This document shows positions 42,505 to 52,041 of a stretch of 64,000 bases of DNA, in pieces. This DNA is from Oscillospiraceae bacterium (GTDB lineage: Bacteria; Bacillota; Clostridia; Oscillospirales; Oscillospiraceae). The notes under the pieces are model-generated. The model was not told the DNA's origin, searched no databases, and was given only the letters and a program-made list of their open reading frames with translations. Where the stretch lies: contig JAETNP010000034.1 of NCBI GenBank assembly GCA_021768185.1, positions 1 through 64,000 of the forward strand, read 5' to 3'. The translations under genes were made by a program, and so were the position numbers. Positions within the stretch are counted from its first letter, which is position 1; each line of letters opens with the position of its first letter.

Positions 42505-43584
42505 ATGAGGGAATTTCTGAAACGGCACCGGGGGGTACATATCTGGCTTCTGGGAGTTCTGGCGCTGTTTGGCGTGTACTGGTACGGCATCAGCAGCCCC
42601 CGGGCCGCCAATGCCATATCCGCCTTCACCCAGAAGATGAAGGATGGATACGCGAGGCTGTGGTACCTGTTCCCCTTTTCCGTGGTGGAGTGGTTCTACG
42701 CGGCGTTTATCCTGGGGGTGATGGCCTGGCTGGCCGTGCTGTTCCACCGGCTGCGGACCCGGAAGGGCCGGCGGTGGGATACGGCCTACGGCGGGGTGCT
42801 GGGACTGGTATGCCTGTTCCTGACCACCTACGGTTTCTACTGCGTGACCTGGGGGGTGAACTACTACGCTGACGGCTTCCAGGAGAAAAGCGGCGTCTAT
42901 GCCCAGCCGGTGACGGTGGAGGAGCTGGAGCGGGTGACCCTGTACTTCACCGAAAAACTGGCGGAGACGGCGGGGCAGGTGGCCCGGGATGAAAACGGCG
43001 TTTTCGCCGTGCCCCGGGACGAGATTTTCGCCTACAGCACCCATGTTTACGATAACCTCTCCCAGGAGTTCCCCTTCCTGACCCGGACGGACCGAGTGCC
43101 GAAGAAGATGTTCTTCTCCCGGCTGTTCAGCGCTATGAACTTTACCGGCTTCTACAGCCCCTATACGGGGGAATCCAATCTGAACGTGGACAGCCCCGCC
43201 TGCCTGCTCCCCGCCAACATTGCCCACGAGCTGGCCCACCAGCGGGGGATCGCCTCGGAGCAGGAGTGCAACTTCCTGGCGGTGGCCGCCGCCTCGTCCT
43301 CGGAGGACCCGGCCTACCGGTACTCCGGGTATCTCATGGGGTACATCCACCTCTCCAATGCCTTGTATCGGGCGGACCGGTCGCGCTGGACGGAGCTCCG
43401 CGGCCTGCTGCCGGAGACGGTGGCGGCGGACCTGCGGTATCACAGCGCCTACTGGGCCCAATTTGAGGGGCTGACGGCCAAGGTCAGCACCGCCATTTAT
43501 GACAACGCCTTGAAATCCTACGGCCAGACCGCCGGGATTCAGAGCTACGGCACTGTGGTGGACCTGCTGGTGGCCTATTATTGA
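42505..43584 (+). CDS. DUF3810 family membrane metallopeptidase-like protein
   Basis: 359 residues from the ATG at 42505, with GGGGGAGG upstream. Three hydrophobic segments (about 12-30, 58-80 and 93-115) precede a soluble domain with HELAHQRG (241-248), followed by ASEQECNF, giving a zincin-type HExxH plus distal Glu. DUF3810 members are uncharacterised predicted metallopeptidases of Bacillota and Bacteroidota. Its stop overlaps the converging MATE gene by 7 bases. Confidence 0.9.
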   Translation: MREFLKRHRGVHIWLLGVLALFGVYWYGISSPRAANAISAFTQKMKDGYARLWYLFPFSVVEWFYAAFILGVMAWLAVLFHRLRTRKGRRWDTAYGGVLGLVCLFLTTYGFYCVTWGVNYYADGFQEKSGVYAQPVTVEELERVTLYFTEKLAETAGQVARDENGVFAVPRDEIFAYSTHVYDNLSQEFPFLTRTDRVPKKMFFSRLFSAMNFTGFYSPYTGESNLNVDSPACLLPANIAHELAHQRGIASEQECNFLAVAAASSSEDPAYRYSGYLMGYIHLSNALYRADRSRWTELRGLLPETVAADLRYHSAYWAQFEGLTAKVSTAIYDNALKSYGQTAGIQSYGTVVDLLVAYY

Positions 43585-44972
43585 GCCGCACCGTCCGGGC
43601 GCTCCAGCTCCGCCATGGCGGGTCGGAAGACGAAGTAGAAGGTGACGGCCGAGGCGACGACGGAAATGAAATCGCTGACCGGCTCCGCCAGGAAGACCGC
43701 CAGAACCTTGTTCTCGAAGAAGATGGGCAGAAGGAAGATCAGGGGGATCAGCAAGATCACCTTCCGCAGGCAGGCGATGAAGAGGGAAGCTTTGGCTTTG
43801 CCGATGGCGGTAAAGGTCTGCTGGACCGACATCTGGATGCCGAACAGGCCCAGCACCGCCGTATAGACCCGCAGCGCCCACACCGTCGTGTCCACCAGCT
43901 GGGGATCGTTGTTGAAAATACTGATGAAGAACCGGGGGAACAGCTGTACCAGCAGCCAGAAGGTACACATAAACGCGAGGCTGACCTTCAGCAGCGCGAA
44001 GACCGCCTCCTTGACCCGCCGGGCGTTCCGTGCGCCGTAGTTGTAGCTGATGATGGGCTGAGCCCCCTGGCCCAGGCCCTGGGCGGGAATCCATACGATT
44101 TGCATCACCGTGCTGGCCACGGTCATTGCCCCTACGGCCACGTCGCCGCCGTAGCGCTGGAGAGAGGAATTGAAGGAGATGTTCAGCAGCGCCTCCGTGG
44201 ACTGCATCACGAAGGGCGACACCCCCAAGGCCAGCACCGGGGCCATAAGCCGCCAGTTGGGCCGGAGCGTGTTCCTTTTGAGGCGCAGCGTGGTTTTTTC
44301 CCCTGTGAGGAAACGCACCACCCAGATGCCGGAGATGGCCTGGGAAATCACCGTGGCCAGGGCCGCGCCTTCTACGCCCATGTCCAGGCCGTAGATGAAG
44401 ATGGGGTCCAGGATAATATTGCTGACGGCCCCGATAAGCACCGTGCGCATACTGACGGTGGCAAAGCCCTGGGTGGTGACGAACATGTTCATCCCCAGGG
44501 CCATCATCACAAACAGAGACCCGCTGGAGTAAATGCGCATGTAGGGCAGGGCGTAGACGATGGTCTCCTCGCTGCACCCGAAGATCCAGAGCAGCTGTTC
44601 TCCGAACAGCCAGAACAGGGCCGTCAGGGCCACGGCGATGGCCACCAGACAGGTGAAGCAGCTGCCCATGATCTGTTCCGCCCGGTCGTTGTCACCCTCG
44701 CCCATGGCGATGGCCGCTCTGGGCGCGCCGCCCTGGGCGATCAGCATGGTGAACGCGCCGATCAGGTACACCACCGGGAAGCACAGACCGATGCCCGTCA
44801 GGGCCAGCGCGCCCACCTGGGGCATATGGCCAATATAGATACGATCTACGATATTGTACAGCAGGTTTACCAGCTGTGCCACCACGGTGGGGGCGGCCAG
44901 TTTCAGCAGCAGCTTTCCCACCGGGGCGGTGCCCAGCTCCTCGGACATGCTGTGGTTTGCTTGGTTATTCAT
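43578..44972 (-). CDS. MATE family multidrug/sodium antiporter
   Basis: 464 residues from the ATG at 44972, with GGAAGGAG 7 bases upstream; an upstream extension lacks a ribosome site. Twelve hydrophobic segments. N-terminal LLLKLAAPTVVAQLVNLLYN IVDRIYIG is the MatE signature, repeated in the second half around SPFVMQSTEALLNISFN. It exports drugs or metabolites using a sodium or proton gradient. The substrate cannot be read from the sequence. Confidence 0.95.
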   Translation of the reverse strand: MNNQANHSMSEELGTAPVGKLLLKLAAPTVVAQLVNLLYNIVDRIYIGHMPQVGALALTGIGLCFPVVYLIGAFTMLIAQGGAPRAAIAMGEGDNDRAEQIMGSCFTCLVAIAVALTALFWLFGEQLLWIFGCSEETIVYALPYMRIYSSGSLFVMMALGMNMFVTTQGFATVSMRTVLIGAVSNIILDPIFIYGLDMGVEGAALATVISQAISGIWVVRFLTGEKTTLRLKRNTLRPNWRLMAPVLALGVSPFVMQSTEALLNISFNSSLQRYGGDVAVGAMTVASTVMQIVWIPAQGLGQGAQPIISYNYGARNARRVKEAVFALLKVSLAFMCTFWLLVQLFPRFFISIFNNDPQLVDTTVWALRVYTAVLGLFGIQMSVQQTFTAIGKAKASLFIACLRKVILLIPLIFLLPIFFENKVLAVFLAEPVSDFISVVASAVTFYFVFRPAMAELERPDGAAQ

Positions 44973-45013
44973 TAGGATGCTCCTTCCCTCGGGCCGCTGG
45001 CCCGATAGAAGGC

Positions 45014-45042
45014 AGTATAACACACCTTACTTTAATTGTCAC
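45014..45042 (-). promoter_or_regulatory. promoter of the MATE gene
   Basis: Minus strand GTGACA (45042-45037), 17 bases, TATACT (45019-45014), 40 bases before the start codon. Confidence 0.65.
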
Positions 45043-45049
45043 CATTTTC

Positions 45050-45600
45050 TTCGTTGCGGCCCTGCGGGCCGCCTCCGAATAATTTCTCGTCGATAGCCCG
45101 GGGGCTTCTCGCCCCCGGACTCCTCGCCTACTTTTCGCGCCCGCGAAAAGTAGGCAAAAGCGGGCTTAAACCTGGCGGTTTAAGAATCCCTGAATTACGG
45201 GGGAGTTTAGTTTTGCGCCCGAGGCACAGTCGGTTTGGTCTAAACTTACTGCCTTCCGCTTCGTTCCCCATTAGCGTCTATTTCAGCGTGGTAATCGGTG
45301 GCCCCTACCGTATAGCGGGGCGAACTCCCCGGGGTGCATAACGGGAGCTTTCCCCGTTTTGCCAGAGGTGCTGGCGATGGCGAAAGACTGGTTGTAGAAG
45401 CGGCGCCGCAGCGAAATCTGCCGTAAGGACCCGTGGGTAGACGCAGAAGTCCGGCGCACCAACGAAGAGACTGAGGTAGAATCAAACCAGGTATCGTCGG
45501 AGGGAAACTAATCACCCCCGTAATGAAGGAGGATTCTCAAGGAACGTAGTTCCTTGAGCGCTCTTTTGGTACTTTTCCCGCGCGGGAAAAGTACGCCCCT
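45050..45600. repeat. R-family modular hairpin repeat (copy R5)
   Basis: Fills the gap between divergent MATE and cobS. Left end: CCCGGGGGC/GCCCCCGG, CCTACTTTTCGCG/CGCGAAAAGTAGG (about 45127-45154), TTAAACC/GGTTTAA (about 45165-45182). Core modules B and C are in the same order as R4. Right end: CAAGGAAC/GTTCCTTG (about 45538-45556) and GTACTTTTCCC/GGGAAAAGTAC (about 45569-45594). The hairpin arms differ from other copies but remain paired. Confidence 0.87.
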
Positions 45601-45635
45601 AGGCGGCCGGCAGGCCGCCGGGCGGTAAAGCTTGC

Positions 45636-45664
45636 TTGCATCAAAGACAGAAATGTGGTATTCT
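45636..45664 (+). promoter_or_regulatory. promoter of the cobS-cobU-cobC operon
   Basis: TTGCAT (45636-45641), 17 bases, TATTCT (45659-45664). No cobalamin riboswitch is visible, as only about 25 bases separate the predicted start from cobS. Confidence 0.6.
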
Positions 45665-45694
45665 TGAGGAAATTCTGAGAAAAGGCGGCGTTTT

Positions 45695-46477
45695 ATGAAA
45701 CATTTACTCTCCTCCTGCGCCATCGCCTTCTCCACCTATTCCCGCATCCCTATGCCCCAGGTGGAGTGGAACGAAAAAAATATGCGGCATACGCTGGCCT
45801 TCTTCCCCCTGGTGGGAGCGGCGGTGGGAGCAGTGTTCTGGGGAATGGACGCGCTCTGCCGGCTGCTGGAGCTGGGGCCGGTCCTGCGCTCCGCCCTCCT
45901 GACGGCGGTCCCGGCAGTTGTCACCGGCGGCATCCACCTGGACGGCTACTGCGACACCGTGGACGCCCTGGCCTCCCACGCCTCCCGGGAGCGGAAGCTG
46001 GAGATATTGAAGGACTCCGGCGCGGGGGCCTTCGCCGTGATCTGGTGCTGTGTCTGGTTTTTGCTGTATTTTGCCCTGCTGACGGAGCTGGAGAGCGCCG
46101 CCACCGTCGCGGCCTGCTTTGTGCTCAGCCGGAGCCTCAGCGCCTGGGGGATAGAACGGCTGCCCTCCGCCCGGCCCGTGTCCGGCCCTAAGTCGGGCAT
46201 GGGGTCGGAATTGAAGCGGAGCAGCCGGTTCCCCTGGTGGATGCTGGGCGGATATCTGGTCCTCTGGGCCGGGGCGGTTTGGCTGTGGGGGACGCTGGTC
46301 CCCGCGCTGGCAGCGCTGGCGGCGGCGGTCATCGTTTATTTCATCTATCGGTTTGTGGCTCTTGAGCAGTTCGGCGGCTTTACCGGCGATCTGGCGGGAT
46401 GGTTTTTGCAGCTGTGCGAGCTGGCCATGCTGGCGGCGGCGGTGCTGGCGGAAAGGATTGGCGCGGTATGGTTCTGA
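45695..46477 (+). CDS. cobS: adenosylcobinamide-GDP ribazoletransferase
   Basis: 260 residues, a polytopic membrane enzyme of late cobalamin assembly that joins alpha-ribazole to adenosylcobinamide-GDP. N-terminal AFSTYSRIPMP and the metal/phosphate motif GGIHLDGYCDTVDAL (about 78-92) are diagnostic, with KDSGAGAFA near 106-114. It overlaps the cobU start by 10 bases. Confidence 0.95.
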   Translation: MKHLLSSCAIAFSTYSRIPMPQVEWNEKNMRHTLAFFPLVGAAVGAVFWGMDALCRLLELGPVLRSALLTAVPAVVTGGIHLDGYCDTVDALASHASRERKLEILKDSGAGAFAVIWCCVWFLLYFALLTELESAATVAACFVLSRSLSAWGIERLPSARPVSGPKSGMGSELKRSSRFPWWMLGGYLVLWAGAVWLWGTLVPALAALAAAVIVYFIYRFVALEQFGGFTGDLAGWFLQLCELAMLAAAVLAERIGAVWF

Positions 46478-46812
46478 TTGTCGGCGGCATGGCCCAGGGA
46501 AAGCTGGACTTCGCCCGGCGGGATCTGGGCGTCACATCCTGGAGCGAGGGAGCCCTGGGGGATGCGGACTGCGTCCACGGACTCCAGCAGGTGATCCGCA
46601 ATATGCCGGACTGGCAGGCGGCGCTGGATGCCTGGTGCGTGGCCCATCCAAACGGGGTGCTTATCTGCGACGAGGTTGGCTGCGGCGTGACCCCCCTTGA
46701 CCGGGAGGACCGGGAATGGCGGGAGCAGGTGGGACGAACCTGCTGCCGTCTGGCGGCGGAGGCGGAAGCGGTCTACCGGGTGTGCTGCGGAGTGGGGGTA
46801 CAGATCAAATGA
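46468..46812 (+). CDS. short CobU-like adenosylcobinamide kinase/guanylyltransferase
   Basis: 114 residues against about 180 for CobU. The N-terminal P-loop GGMAQGKLDFA and the C-terminal block GVLICDEVGCGVTPLDREDR are recognisable CobU. The middle part, where CobU carries the guanylated His within its RI-H-R-W-T-E block, is absent. In position it is cobU of a cobS-cobU-cobC operon. It could be a kinase-only form, a regulatory remnant or a reduced lineage-specific type. The downstream gene overlaps by 4 bases. Confidence 0.8.
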   Translation: MVLIVGGMAQGKLDFARRDLGVTSWSEGALGDADCVHGLQQVIRNMPDWQAALDAWCVAHPNGVLICDEVGCGVTPLDREDREWREQVGRTCCRLAAEAEAVYRVCCGVGVQIK

Positions 46813-47366
46813 CGGTTTTTCTGCTGCGCCATGGGCAGACCCGGGGAAATCTGGAACGACGGTACATCGGTTCCACCGATGAGCCCCTCTGCGCCCAGGG
46901 ACGCGAGGCCCTGGAGGGCATCCGGCCGCCGGAGGCGGACTGTGTGTACGTATCCCCCATGCTCCGCTGCCGGGAGACGGCGGCGCTGCTGTATCCCGGC
47001 AGGGAGCAGATAGTGGTCCCCGGCTTCCGGGAGACCTCCTTCGGCGCCTTTGAGGGGCTTACCTATGAGGAGCTCAAGGATAACCCCGCCTATCAGGCGT
47101 GGCTGGACAGCGCCGGCGCGGCGCCGCCGCCCGGAGGAGAGAGTAAGGCGGCGGTCCGGCAGCGGGTGACGGAGGCGTTCCTTGCCCTGGCGGCGCGCAA
47201 TGGGCCGGAGGACCGGGCGGCGCTGATCGTCCACGGCGGGACCATCATGACCCTGCTGGAAGCCTTTGAGGCCGGCCATCGCTTTTATGACTGGCAGGCC
47301 CCCAACGGCGGCGGCTGGTGGTGCCGCTGGCAGGATGGGATGCTGACGGACGTGGAAAAATGGTGA
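46809..47366 (+). CDS. cobC: alpha-ribazole phosphatase / histidine phosphatase family
   Basis: 185 residues from the ATG at 46809, overlapping the cobU stop (ATGA). The phosphoglycerate-mutase-like core has FLLRHGQTRGN (4-14) with the phosphorylated His, SPMLRCRETAALL near 54-66, FGAFEGLTYEEL near 80-91 and IVHGGTIM near 142-149. In this operon it most likely dephosphorylates alpha-ribazole phosphate. The family is broad and context decides the name. Confidence 0.85.
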   Translation: MTVFLLRHGQTRGNLERRYIGSTDEPLCAQGREALEGIRPPEADCVYVSPMLRCRETAALLYPGREQIVVPGFRETSFGAFEGLTYEELKDNPAYQAWLDSAGAAPPPGGESKAAVRQRVTEAFLALAARNGPEDRAALIVHGGTIMTLLEAFEAGHRFYDWQAPNGGGWWCRWQDGMLTDVEKW

Positions 47367-47375
47367 AAATGAATG

Positions 47376-47413
47376 CCGGCGCGCCTCTTCCTCCAGCGGC
47401 GCGCCGGTACTTT
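47376..47413 (+). terminator. terminator after cobC
   Basis: Stem CCGGCGCGCC (47376-47385) with GGCGCGCCGG (47398-47407), followed by TACTTTTAT. The T-run is short but positioned correctly. Confidence 0.7.
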
Positions 47414-47475
47414 TATCGTTTGCGCCGGAGAAGGTCCGGCAGCGGCGCGGCGCACAAGCGAGAAATACCGGCATG

Positions 47476-47504
47476 TTGACAGCAGTTTGGGAACATGGTA
47501 CGAT
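47476..47504 (+). promoter_or_regulatory. promoter of the GH3-araD genes
   Basis: TTGACA (47476-47481), 17 bases, TACGAT (47499-47504). The leader contains a GCGCCCC/GGGGCGC stem just before the ribosome site. Confidence 0.75.
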
Positions 47505-47596
47505 AAGCACATCGTCACAGGCGGGCGCAAACCCGCCGCCTTACCAAAAATTCAACAACAAGGACGCGCCCCGAGGGGCGCAGAGGGGAGGAAAAC

Positions 47597-50095
47597 ATGA
47601 AGCTGCTGACCAGAGCCAGCTGCTCCGACGAGATGAGCCAGCGGGAAAAAGAAAATGCAGCGGTTGCCTATCAAGCCGCCTGCGAGGGGATCGTGCTGCT
47701 GAAAAACGACGGCGCGCTGCCCTTCCGGACAAAAAAAGCCGCCTTCTATGGCTCCGGCGTATCCCGGACCATCAAGGGCGGCACCGGCTCCGGCGAGGTG
47801 AACGAACGCCGCTCCGTCACCATCCTGGAGGGCCTGGAGGACCGTGGCTTCGAGATCGCCAGCCGCCGGTGGCTGGAGGACTACGAAAGCGCCTACGAGG
47901 AGGCGCTGGAAGCCCACAAGAAGGAGAAAGCCCAGCGCCTCAAGCACTTCCAGGGCTCCTTCATGGACCTGCTCTTTGACAACTTCCGCGCCCCCTGCGG
48001 CCGCCCCATTACCCAGGAGGACGTGGACGGCGGCGAAACGGACGCCTGCGTCTACGTGGTCAGCCGGCAGGCCGGAGAGGGCGGCGACCGCCGGGCGGAG
48101 AAGGGAGATCTGTTCCTCACCGACGAGGAGCGGGAGGCCATCCGCTTCTGCGCGGAAAAGTACGAGCATTTTGTCCTGGCCATCAACAGCGGCTCCGCCC
48201 TGGATATGAGCTTCGTGGAGGAGATCCCCGGCATCAACGCCATTCTGTTCCTCTGCCAGCTGGGCCAGGAGGGCGGCCGCGCCGTGGCCGACGTGCTCTC
48301 CGGGGCGGTGTCCCCCTCCGGAAAGCTCACCGACACCTGGGCCAAGCAGTACAGCCAGCTGCCCTTCTCCCAGGAGTACAGCTACCTCAACGGCGACGTA
48401 ACAAACGAGTTCTACAAAGAGGGCATCTATGTCGGCTACCGGTTCTTCGACAGCTTCGGCGTGGAACCGGCCTTCCCCTTCGGCTACGGGCTGAGCTATA
48501 CGGATTTCGCCATGCGCTGCGCCGGCATCCGGCTGTCCGAGGACGGGCGGCAGGTGACCGTGGAGGCCGCCGTCACCAATATCGGGGAGACCTATACCGG
48601 CAAGGAGGTGGCTCAGCTCTATGTCTCCGCTCCCAACGGAGCGCTGGACAAGGAGTACCAGTCCCTGGCCGCCTTTGCCAAGACGGAACCCCTGGCGCCC
48701 GGCGCGTCCCAGACACTGGAGCTGACCTTTGACCTCGCCCGCCTGGCCAGCTTCCGGGAGTCGGACGCCGCCTATGTGCTGGAACCCGGAGAGTACATCC
48801 TGCGGCTGGGCAGCTCCTCCCGGAGCACCGCCCCGGCGGGAGTGCTGCGCCTGGAGCGGGAAGTCGTGGTCTCCCGGCACACCCACGTCTGCCCCCTGCA
48901 CCTCCCCCTGGAGGAGCTCCACGCCAAGCCCTATGAGTTCGCCCCCCTGCCCGACGGCCTGCCCCGGCTGACCATCCGGCCCGAGGCCTTTGAGACCGTG
49001 GTCTATACCTACGGCAATCTGCCGGTCTGCCCGGACGACGAGCGGGTGAAGCGGGCCATGAGCCGCCTGACGGCGGAGGAGATGACGGACCTGGTGGTGG
49101 GCGTGGGCATGACCGGCGGCAAGAACCGGTTCCAGCTGCCCGGCTCCGTGGGCAACACCACCTCCCGGTTCTGGGACCGGGGGCTGGCCAACGTGGCGCT
49201 GTGCGACGGCCCCGCGGGCCTGCGCATCCAGCGGCGCTCCACGGTGGACAAAAGCGGGAAGATCAAGCCGGTGGACCCGCCCTTCGCCTTCCTCAACGAT
49301 ATGCCCGGCCTGCTGAAAAAGGCGGCTCTGGGCGACCCGGAGCGGGATGAGGTTATCTATCAGTACGCCACCGCCTTCCCAGTGGCCGCCGCCCTGGCCC
49401 AGAGCTGGAACACGGACCTGCTCTATCAGGTGGGCAAGGCCGTGTACCGTGAAATGAAGGAATACGGCTGCACCTACTGGCTGGCCCCGGGCATGAACAT
49501 CCACCGCAATCCCCTGTGCGGCCGGAATTTTGAGTACTACTCCGAGGACCCCAGGCTCGCCGGCGCCATGGCGGCGGCCCTCACCCGGGGCGTCCAGCAG
49601 GAGGATGGGTACTATGTCACCATCAAGCACTTCGCCTGCAACAACCAGGAGGAGAACCGCATGGCGGTGTCCAGCAACGTGGGCGAGCGGGCCCTGCGGG
49701 AGATCTATCTGCGGGGCTTTGAGGAGGCGGTCCGCGCCGGGGGCGCCAAGGGCGTCATGACCTCCTATAACCGGATCAACGGCGTCTACACCCCCAACAG
49801 CCATGATCTCTGCACCAAGGTGCTGCGCCAGGAGTGGGGCTTCGACGGCGTGGTGATGACCGACTGGGGCTCCACCCAGAAGGGCAAGGCCAGCAGCGCC
49901 GCCGCCCTCCGGGCGGGCAACGACCTCATCATGCCCGGAGGAAGCGTCTATAAGCGGGAGATCCTGCAGGCCCTGCGGGCAAACCTCCTTGACGAGGCGG
50001 ACCTCCGCCGGTGCTGCGGAAACGTGATCCGCTCCATCCTCAACAGCGCCATCCAGAAAAGCTACATCGATCCCCCCGCCGGGGAAACGCTATAA
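47597..50095 (+). CDS. GH3 family glycoside hydrolase with permuted domain order
   Basis: 832 residues, no signal peptide, so intracellular. Residues ~25-290 resemble the GH3 C-terminal alpha/beta sandwich ([41 protein letters not shown]). Then comes an Fn3-like domain (about 300-430). Last is the GH3 barrel (about 490-810) with [14 protein letters not shown] and GVVMTDWG, the nucleophile being D756. The order is reversed from standard GH3 enzymes; permuted forms are known in gut Clostridia. The sugar is unknown (glucoside, xyloside or arabinoside). The neighbouring araD favours pentose-containing substrates. Confidence 0.92.
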   Translation: MKLLTRASCSDEMSQREKENAAVAYQAACEGIVLLKNDGALPFRTKKAAFYGSGVSRTIKGGTGSGEVNERRSVTILEGLEDRGFEIASRRWLEDYESAYEEALEAHKKEKAQRLKHFQGSFMDLLFDNFRAPCGRPITQEDVDGGETDACVYVVSRQAGEGGDRRAEKGDLFLTDEEREAIRFCAEKYEHFVLAINSGSALDMSFVEEIPGINAILFLCQLGQEGGRAVADVLSGAVSPSGKLTDTWAKQYSQLPFSQEYSYLNGDVTNEFYKEGIYVGYRFFDSFGVEPAFPFGYGLSYTDFAMRCAGIRLSEDGRQVTVEAAVTNIGETYTGKEVAQLYVSAPNGALDKEYQSLAAFAKTEPLAPGASQTLELTFDLARLASFRESDAAYVLEPGEYILRLGSSSRSTAPAGVLRLEREVVVSRHTHVCPLHLPLEELHAKPYEFAPLPDGLPRLTIRPEAFETVVYTYGNLPVCPDDERVKRAMSRLTAEEMTDLVVGVGMTGGKNRFQLPGSVGNTTSRFWDRGLANVALCDGPAGLRIQRRSTVDKSGKIKPVDPPFAFLNDMPGLLKKAALGDPERDEVIYQYATAFPVAAALAQSWNTDLLYQVGKAVYREMKEYGCTYWLAPGMNIHRNPLCGRNFEYYSEDPRLAGAMAAALTRGVQQEDGYYVTIKHFACNNQEENRMAVSSNVGERALREIYLRGFEEAVRAGGAKGVMTSYNRINGVYTPNSHDLCTKVLRQEWGFDGVVMTDWGSTQKGKASSAAALRAGNDLIMPGGSVYKREILQALRANLLDEADLRRCCGNVIRSILNSAIQKSYIDPPAGETL

Positions 50096-50117
50096 ACAAA
50101 ACAGGAGGGTAATCAAT

Positions 50118-50819
50118 ATGCTGGAGGAACTGAAGCAGAAGGTCTATGAGGCCAATATGGAGCTGCCCCGCCGGGGCCTGGTGACCTACACCTGGGGCAA
50201 TGTCAGCGGCATCGACCGGGAGAAGGGCCTGTTCGTCATCAAGCCCTCGGGAGTGGACTACGACGCCCTGCGGCCGGAGGACTTGGTGGTGCTGGACCTG
50301 GAGGGCCGGCAGGTGGAGGGCAGCCTCAACCCCTCCTCGGACGCCAGGACCCATCTGGTGCTCTATAACGCCTTCCCCACCCTGGGGGGCATCGTCCACA
50401 CCCACAGCCCCCACGCCGTGGCCTGGGCCCAGGCCGGACGGGGCATTCCCGCCTACGGCACCACCCACGCGGACTACTTCTACGGCCCCGTCCCCTGCAC
50501 CCGGGACCTGACCCAGGAGGAGATCGACGAGGACTACGAGGCCAACACCGGCCATGTGATTACGGAGACCTTCCGGGAGCGGGGGCTCGACCCGGACCAC
50601 GTGCCCGCGGTCATCTGCCGCAGCCACGGCCCCTTCACCTGGGGGAAGGACGCCGCCCAGGCGGTGTACCACGCTGTGGTGCTGGAGGAGGTGGCGAAGA
50701 TGGCCCTGTTTACGGAGATCATCAATCCCGATGCCACCGCCGCTCCCCAGCGGGTCCAGGATAAGCACTTCCTGCGCAAGCACGGCCCCAACGCCTACTA
50801 TGGGCAGAAAAAGGGCTGA
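50118..50819 (+). CDS. araD: L-ribulose-5-phosphate 4-epimerase
   Basis: 233 residues, class II aldolase/epimerase fold. Blocks [11 protein letters not shown] (23-33), IKPSGVDYD (41-49), [18 protein letters not shown] (about 91-108, zinc ligands in HTHS) and [10 protein letters not shown] (about 170-179) match AraD closely. It interconverts L-ribulose 5-phosphate and D-xylulose 5-phosphate, feeding the pentose phosphate pathway. Starts 22 bases after the GH3 gene with ACAGGAGGG, so cotranscribed. Confidence 0.94.
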   Translation: MLEELKQKVYEANMELPRRGLVTYTWGNVSGIDREKGLFVIKPSGVDYDALRPEDLVVLDLEGRQVEGSLNPSSDARTHLVLYNAFPTLGGIVHTHSPHAVAWAQAGRGIPAYGTTHADYFYGPVPCTRDLTQEEIDEDYEANTGHVITETFRERGLDPDHVPAVICRSHGPFTWGKDAAQAVYHAVVLEEVAKMALFTEIINPDATAAPQRVQDKHFLRKHGPNAYYGQKKG

Positions 50820-50864
50820 CGGCTGCACATTTGTCCTGAGAAAAACCGCAGGCAGGAGGGGACT

Positions 50865-51965
50865 ATGGCGGGCGGAGGGAAAAGAAGGAAAAAAGCGGTC
50901 GTTATCCTTGCAGCGCTCATTCTATGCGCGGCTCTCGCGTTTGCCGGCATCACGGCGTATGGAAAATACCAGATGAGCAGAATACCGGGGCTGACATTCC
51001 GGGAGGCGCTGGCATACACGACGAAAGACAACCCGGACGCGGTGATCACTGTGGGGACGATTCAAAACGGAGAGGCTTCCTATCGGGTTTATGGAGAGAA
51101 CGGGCAGGAACTCCCCCCAGAGCTTCACACATATGAGATAGGCTCCATTACGAAAACCGTTACCGCCGGGCTGATCGGCAAAGCGGTTTCCGAGGGGAAA
51201 ATCAGTAGTATTGAGGACACGATAGAAACGTATCTGCCTCTCCCTGACGGCAATGCGTATCCAACGATCCGGGAACTGCTGACCCACACGTCCGGATATA
51301 AGGGGTACTATTTTGAACCGCCGATGATTTCCAATTTCCTGACGGGAAGAAACGATTTCTTCGGCGTCACAAAAGAAATGGCTCTTGACAGGGCGCGCAA
51401 TTTGAGCATGGACAAGGAGAACTGCGGTTTTGTCTACTCCAACTATGGATACGCGGTGCTGGGCCTCGTGCTGGAGTCGGTATATGGCGCGGATTATACA
51501 AGCCTGGCAAACGATTTTCTGCAAAATACGCTGGGGTTGACCGGTACAAAGGTCTCCGACCAGAGCGGCGATCTGGGCAACTATTGGGATTGGGCGGCGA
51601 ACGACGCTTATCTGCCGGCGGGTTCTGTTACATCCAATATATCGGATATGCTTTCCTACGCCCGGATGCAGCTTGACGATGATCCGTATTTTTCCCAGTG
51701 CCATAAGAGCCTTCAAACCATCAACGCGTCTACCAAGGAGTACCAGGCGATGGGGATCGAGATGGACGAGATCGGAATGGCCTGGATCATTGACCGCAAG
51801 CTCGGCATCATATGGCATAACGGCGGCACGGGAAGTTATAACAGCTATATGGGATTTCATCCTGAAACGAAAACCGCCGTCGTCGTGCTGTCCAACCTTG
51901 CGCCAAGCGAGCGGATTCCCGCCACCGTACTGGGCGTCAAGCTGCTGATGGAGCTGGAAAAGTAG
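50865..51965 (+). CDS. membrane-anchored serine hydrolase (class C beta-lactamase/esterase fold)
   Basis: 366 residues. One N-terminal membrane segment (about 11-30), then a penicillin-binding-type serine hydrolase with S94-I-T-K97 (SxxK), Y191-S-N193 (YxN) and H318-N-G (HxG). This triad is shared by AmpC beta-lactamases, D-alanyl-D-alanine hydrolases and esterases, so substrate cannot be assigned. Codon use is clearly more A/T-rich than the neighbouring GH3 and araD genes, a hint of separate origin. It follows araD by 45 bases. Confidence 0.88.
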   Translation: MAGGGKRRKKAVVILAALILCAALAFAGITAYGKYQMSRIPGLTFREALAYTTKDNPDAVITVGTIQNGEASYRVYGENGQELPPELHTYEIGSITKTVTAGLIGKAVSEGKISSIEDTIETYLPLPDGNAYPTIRELLTHTSGYKGYYFEPPMISNFLTGRNDFFGVTKEMALDRARNLSMDKENCGFVYSNYGYAVLGLVLESVYGADYTSLANDFLQNTLGLTGTKVSDQSGDLGNYWDWAANDAYLPAGSVTSNISDMLSYARMQLDDDPYFSQCHKSLQTINASTKEYQAMGIEMDEIGMAWIIDRKLGIIWHNGGTGSYNSYMGFHPETKTAVVVLSNLAPSERIPATVLGVKLLMELEK

Positions 51966-51995
51966 ACACAGCCTTTTTCTTAACAGATACGCAGA

Positions 51996-52040
51996 CGCCC
52001 CGGCAGCGGTTTTTTCGCTGCCGGGGCGCGTTCTTTCTTT
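51996..52040. terminator. intrinsic terminator
   Basis: Stem CGCCCCGGCAGCG (51996-52008) with CGCTGCCGGGGCG (52016-52028), T-rich loop, then a T-rich tail to 52042. It lies between the converging serine hydrolase and degV genes. Confidence 0.88.
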
Positions 52041-52041
52041 T

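Noticed and set aside
45600..45695. Cobalamin riboswitch before cobS
   Set aside because: No B12-box-like sequence was seen and the predicted leader is too short.
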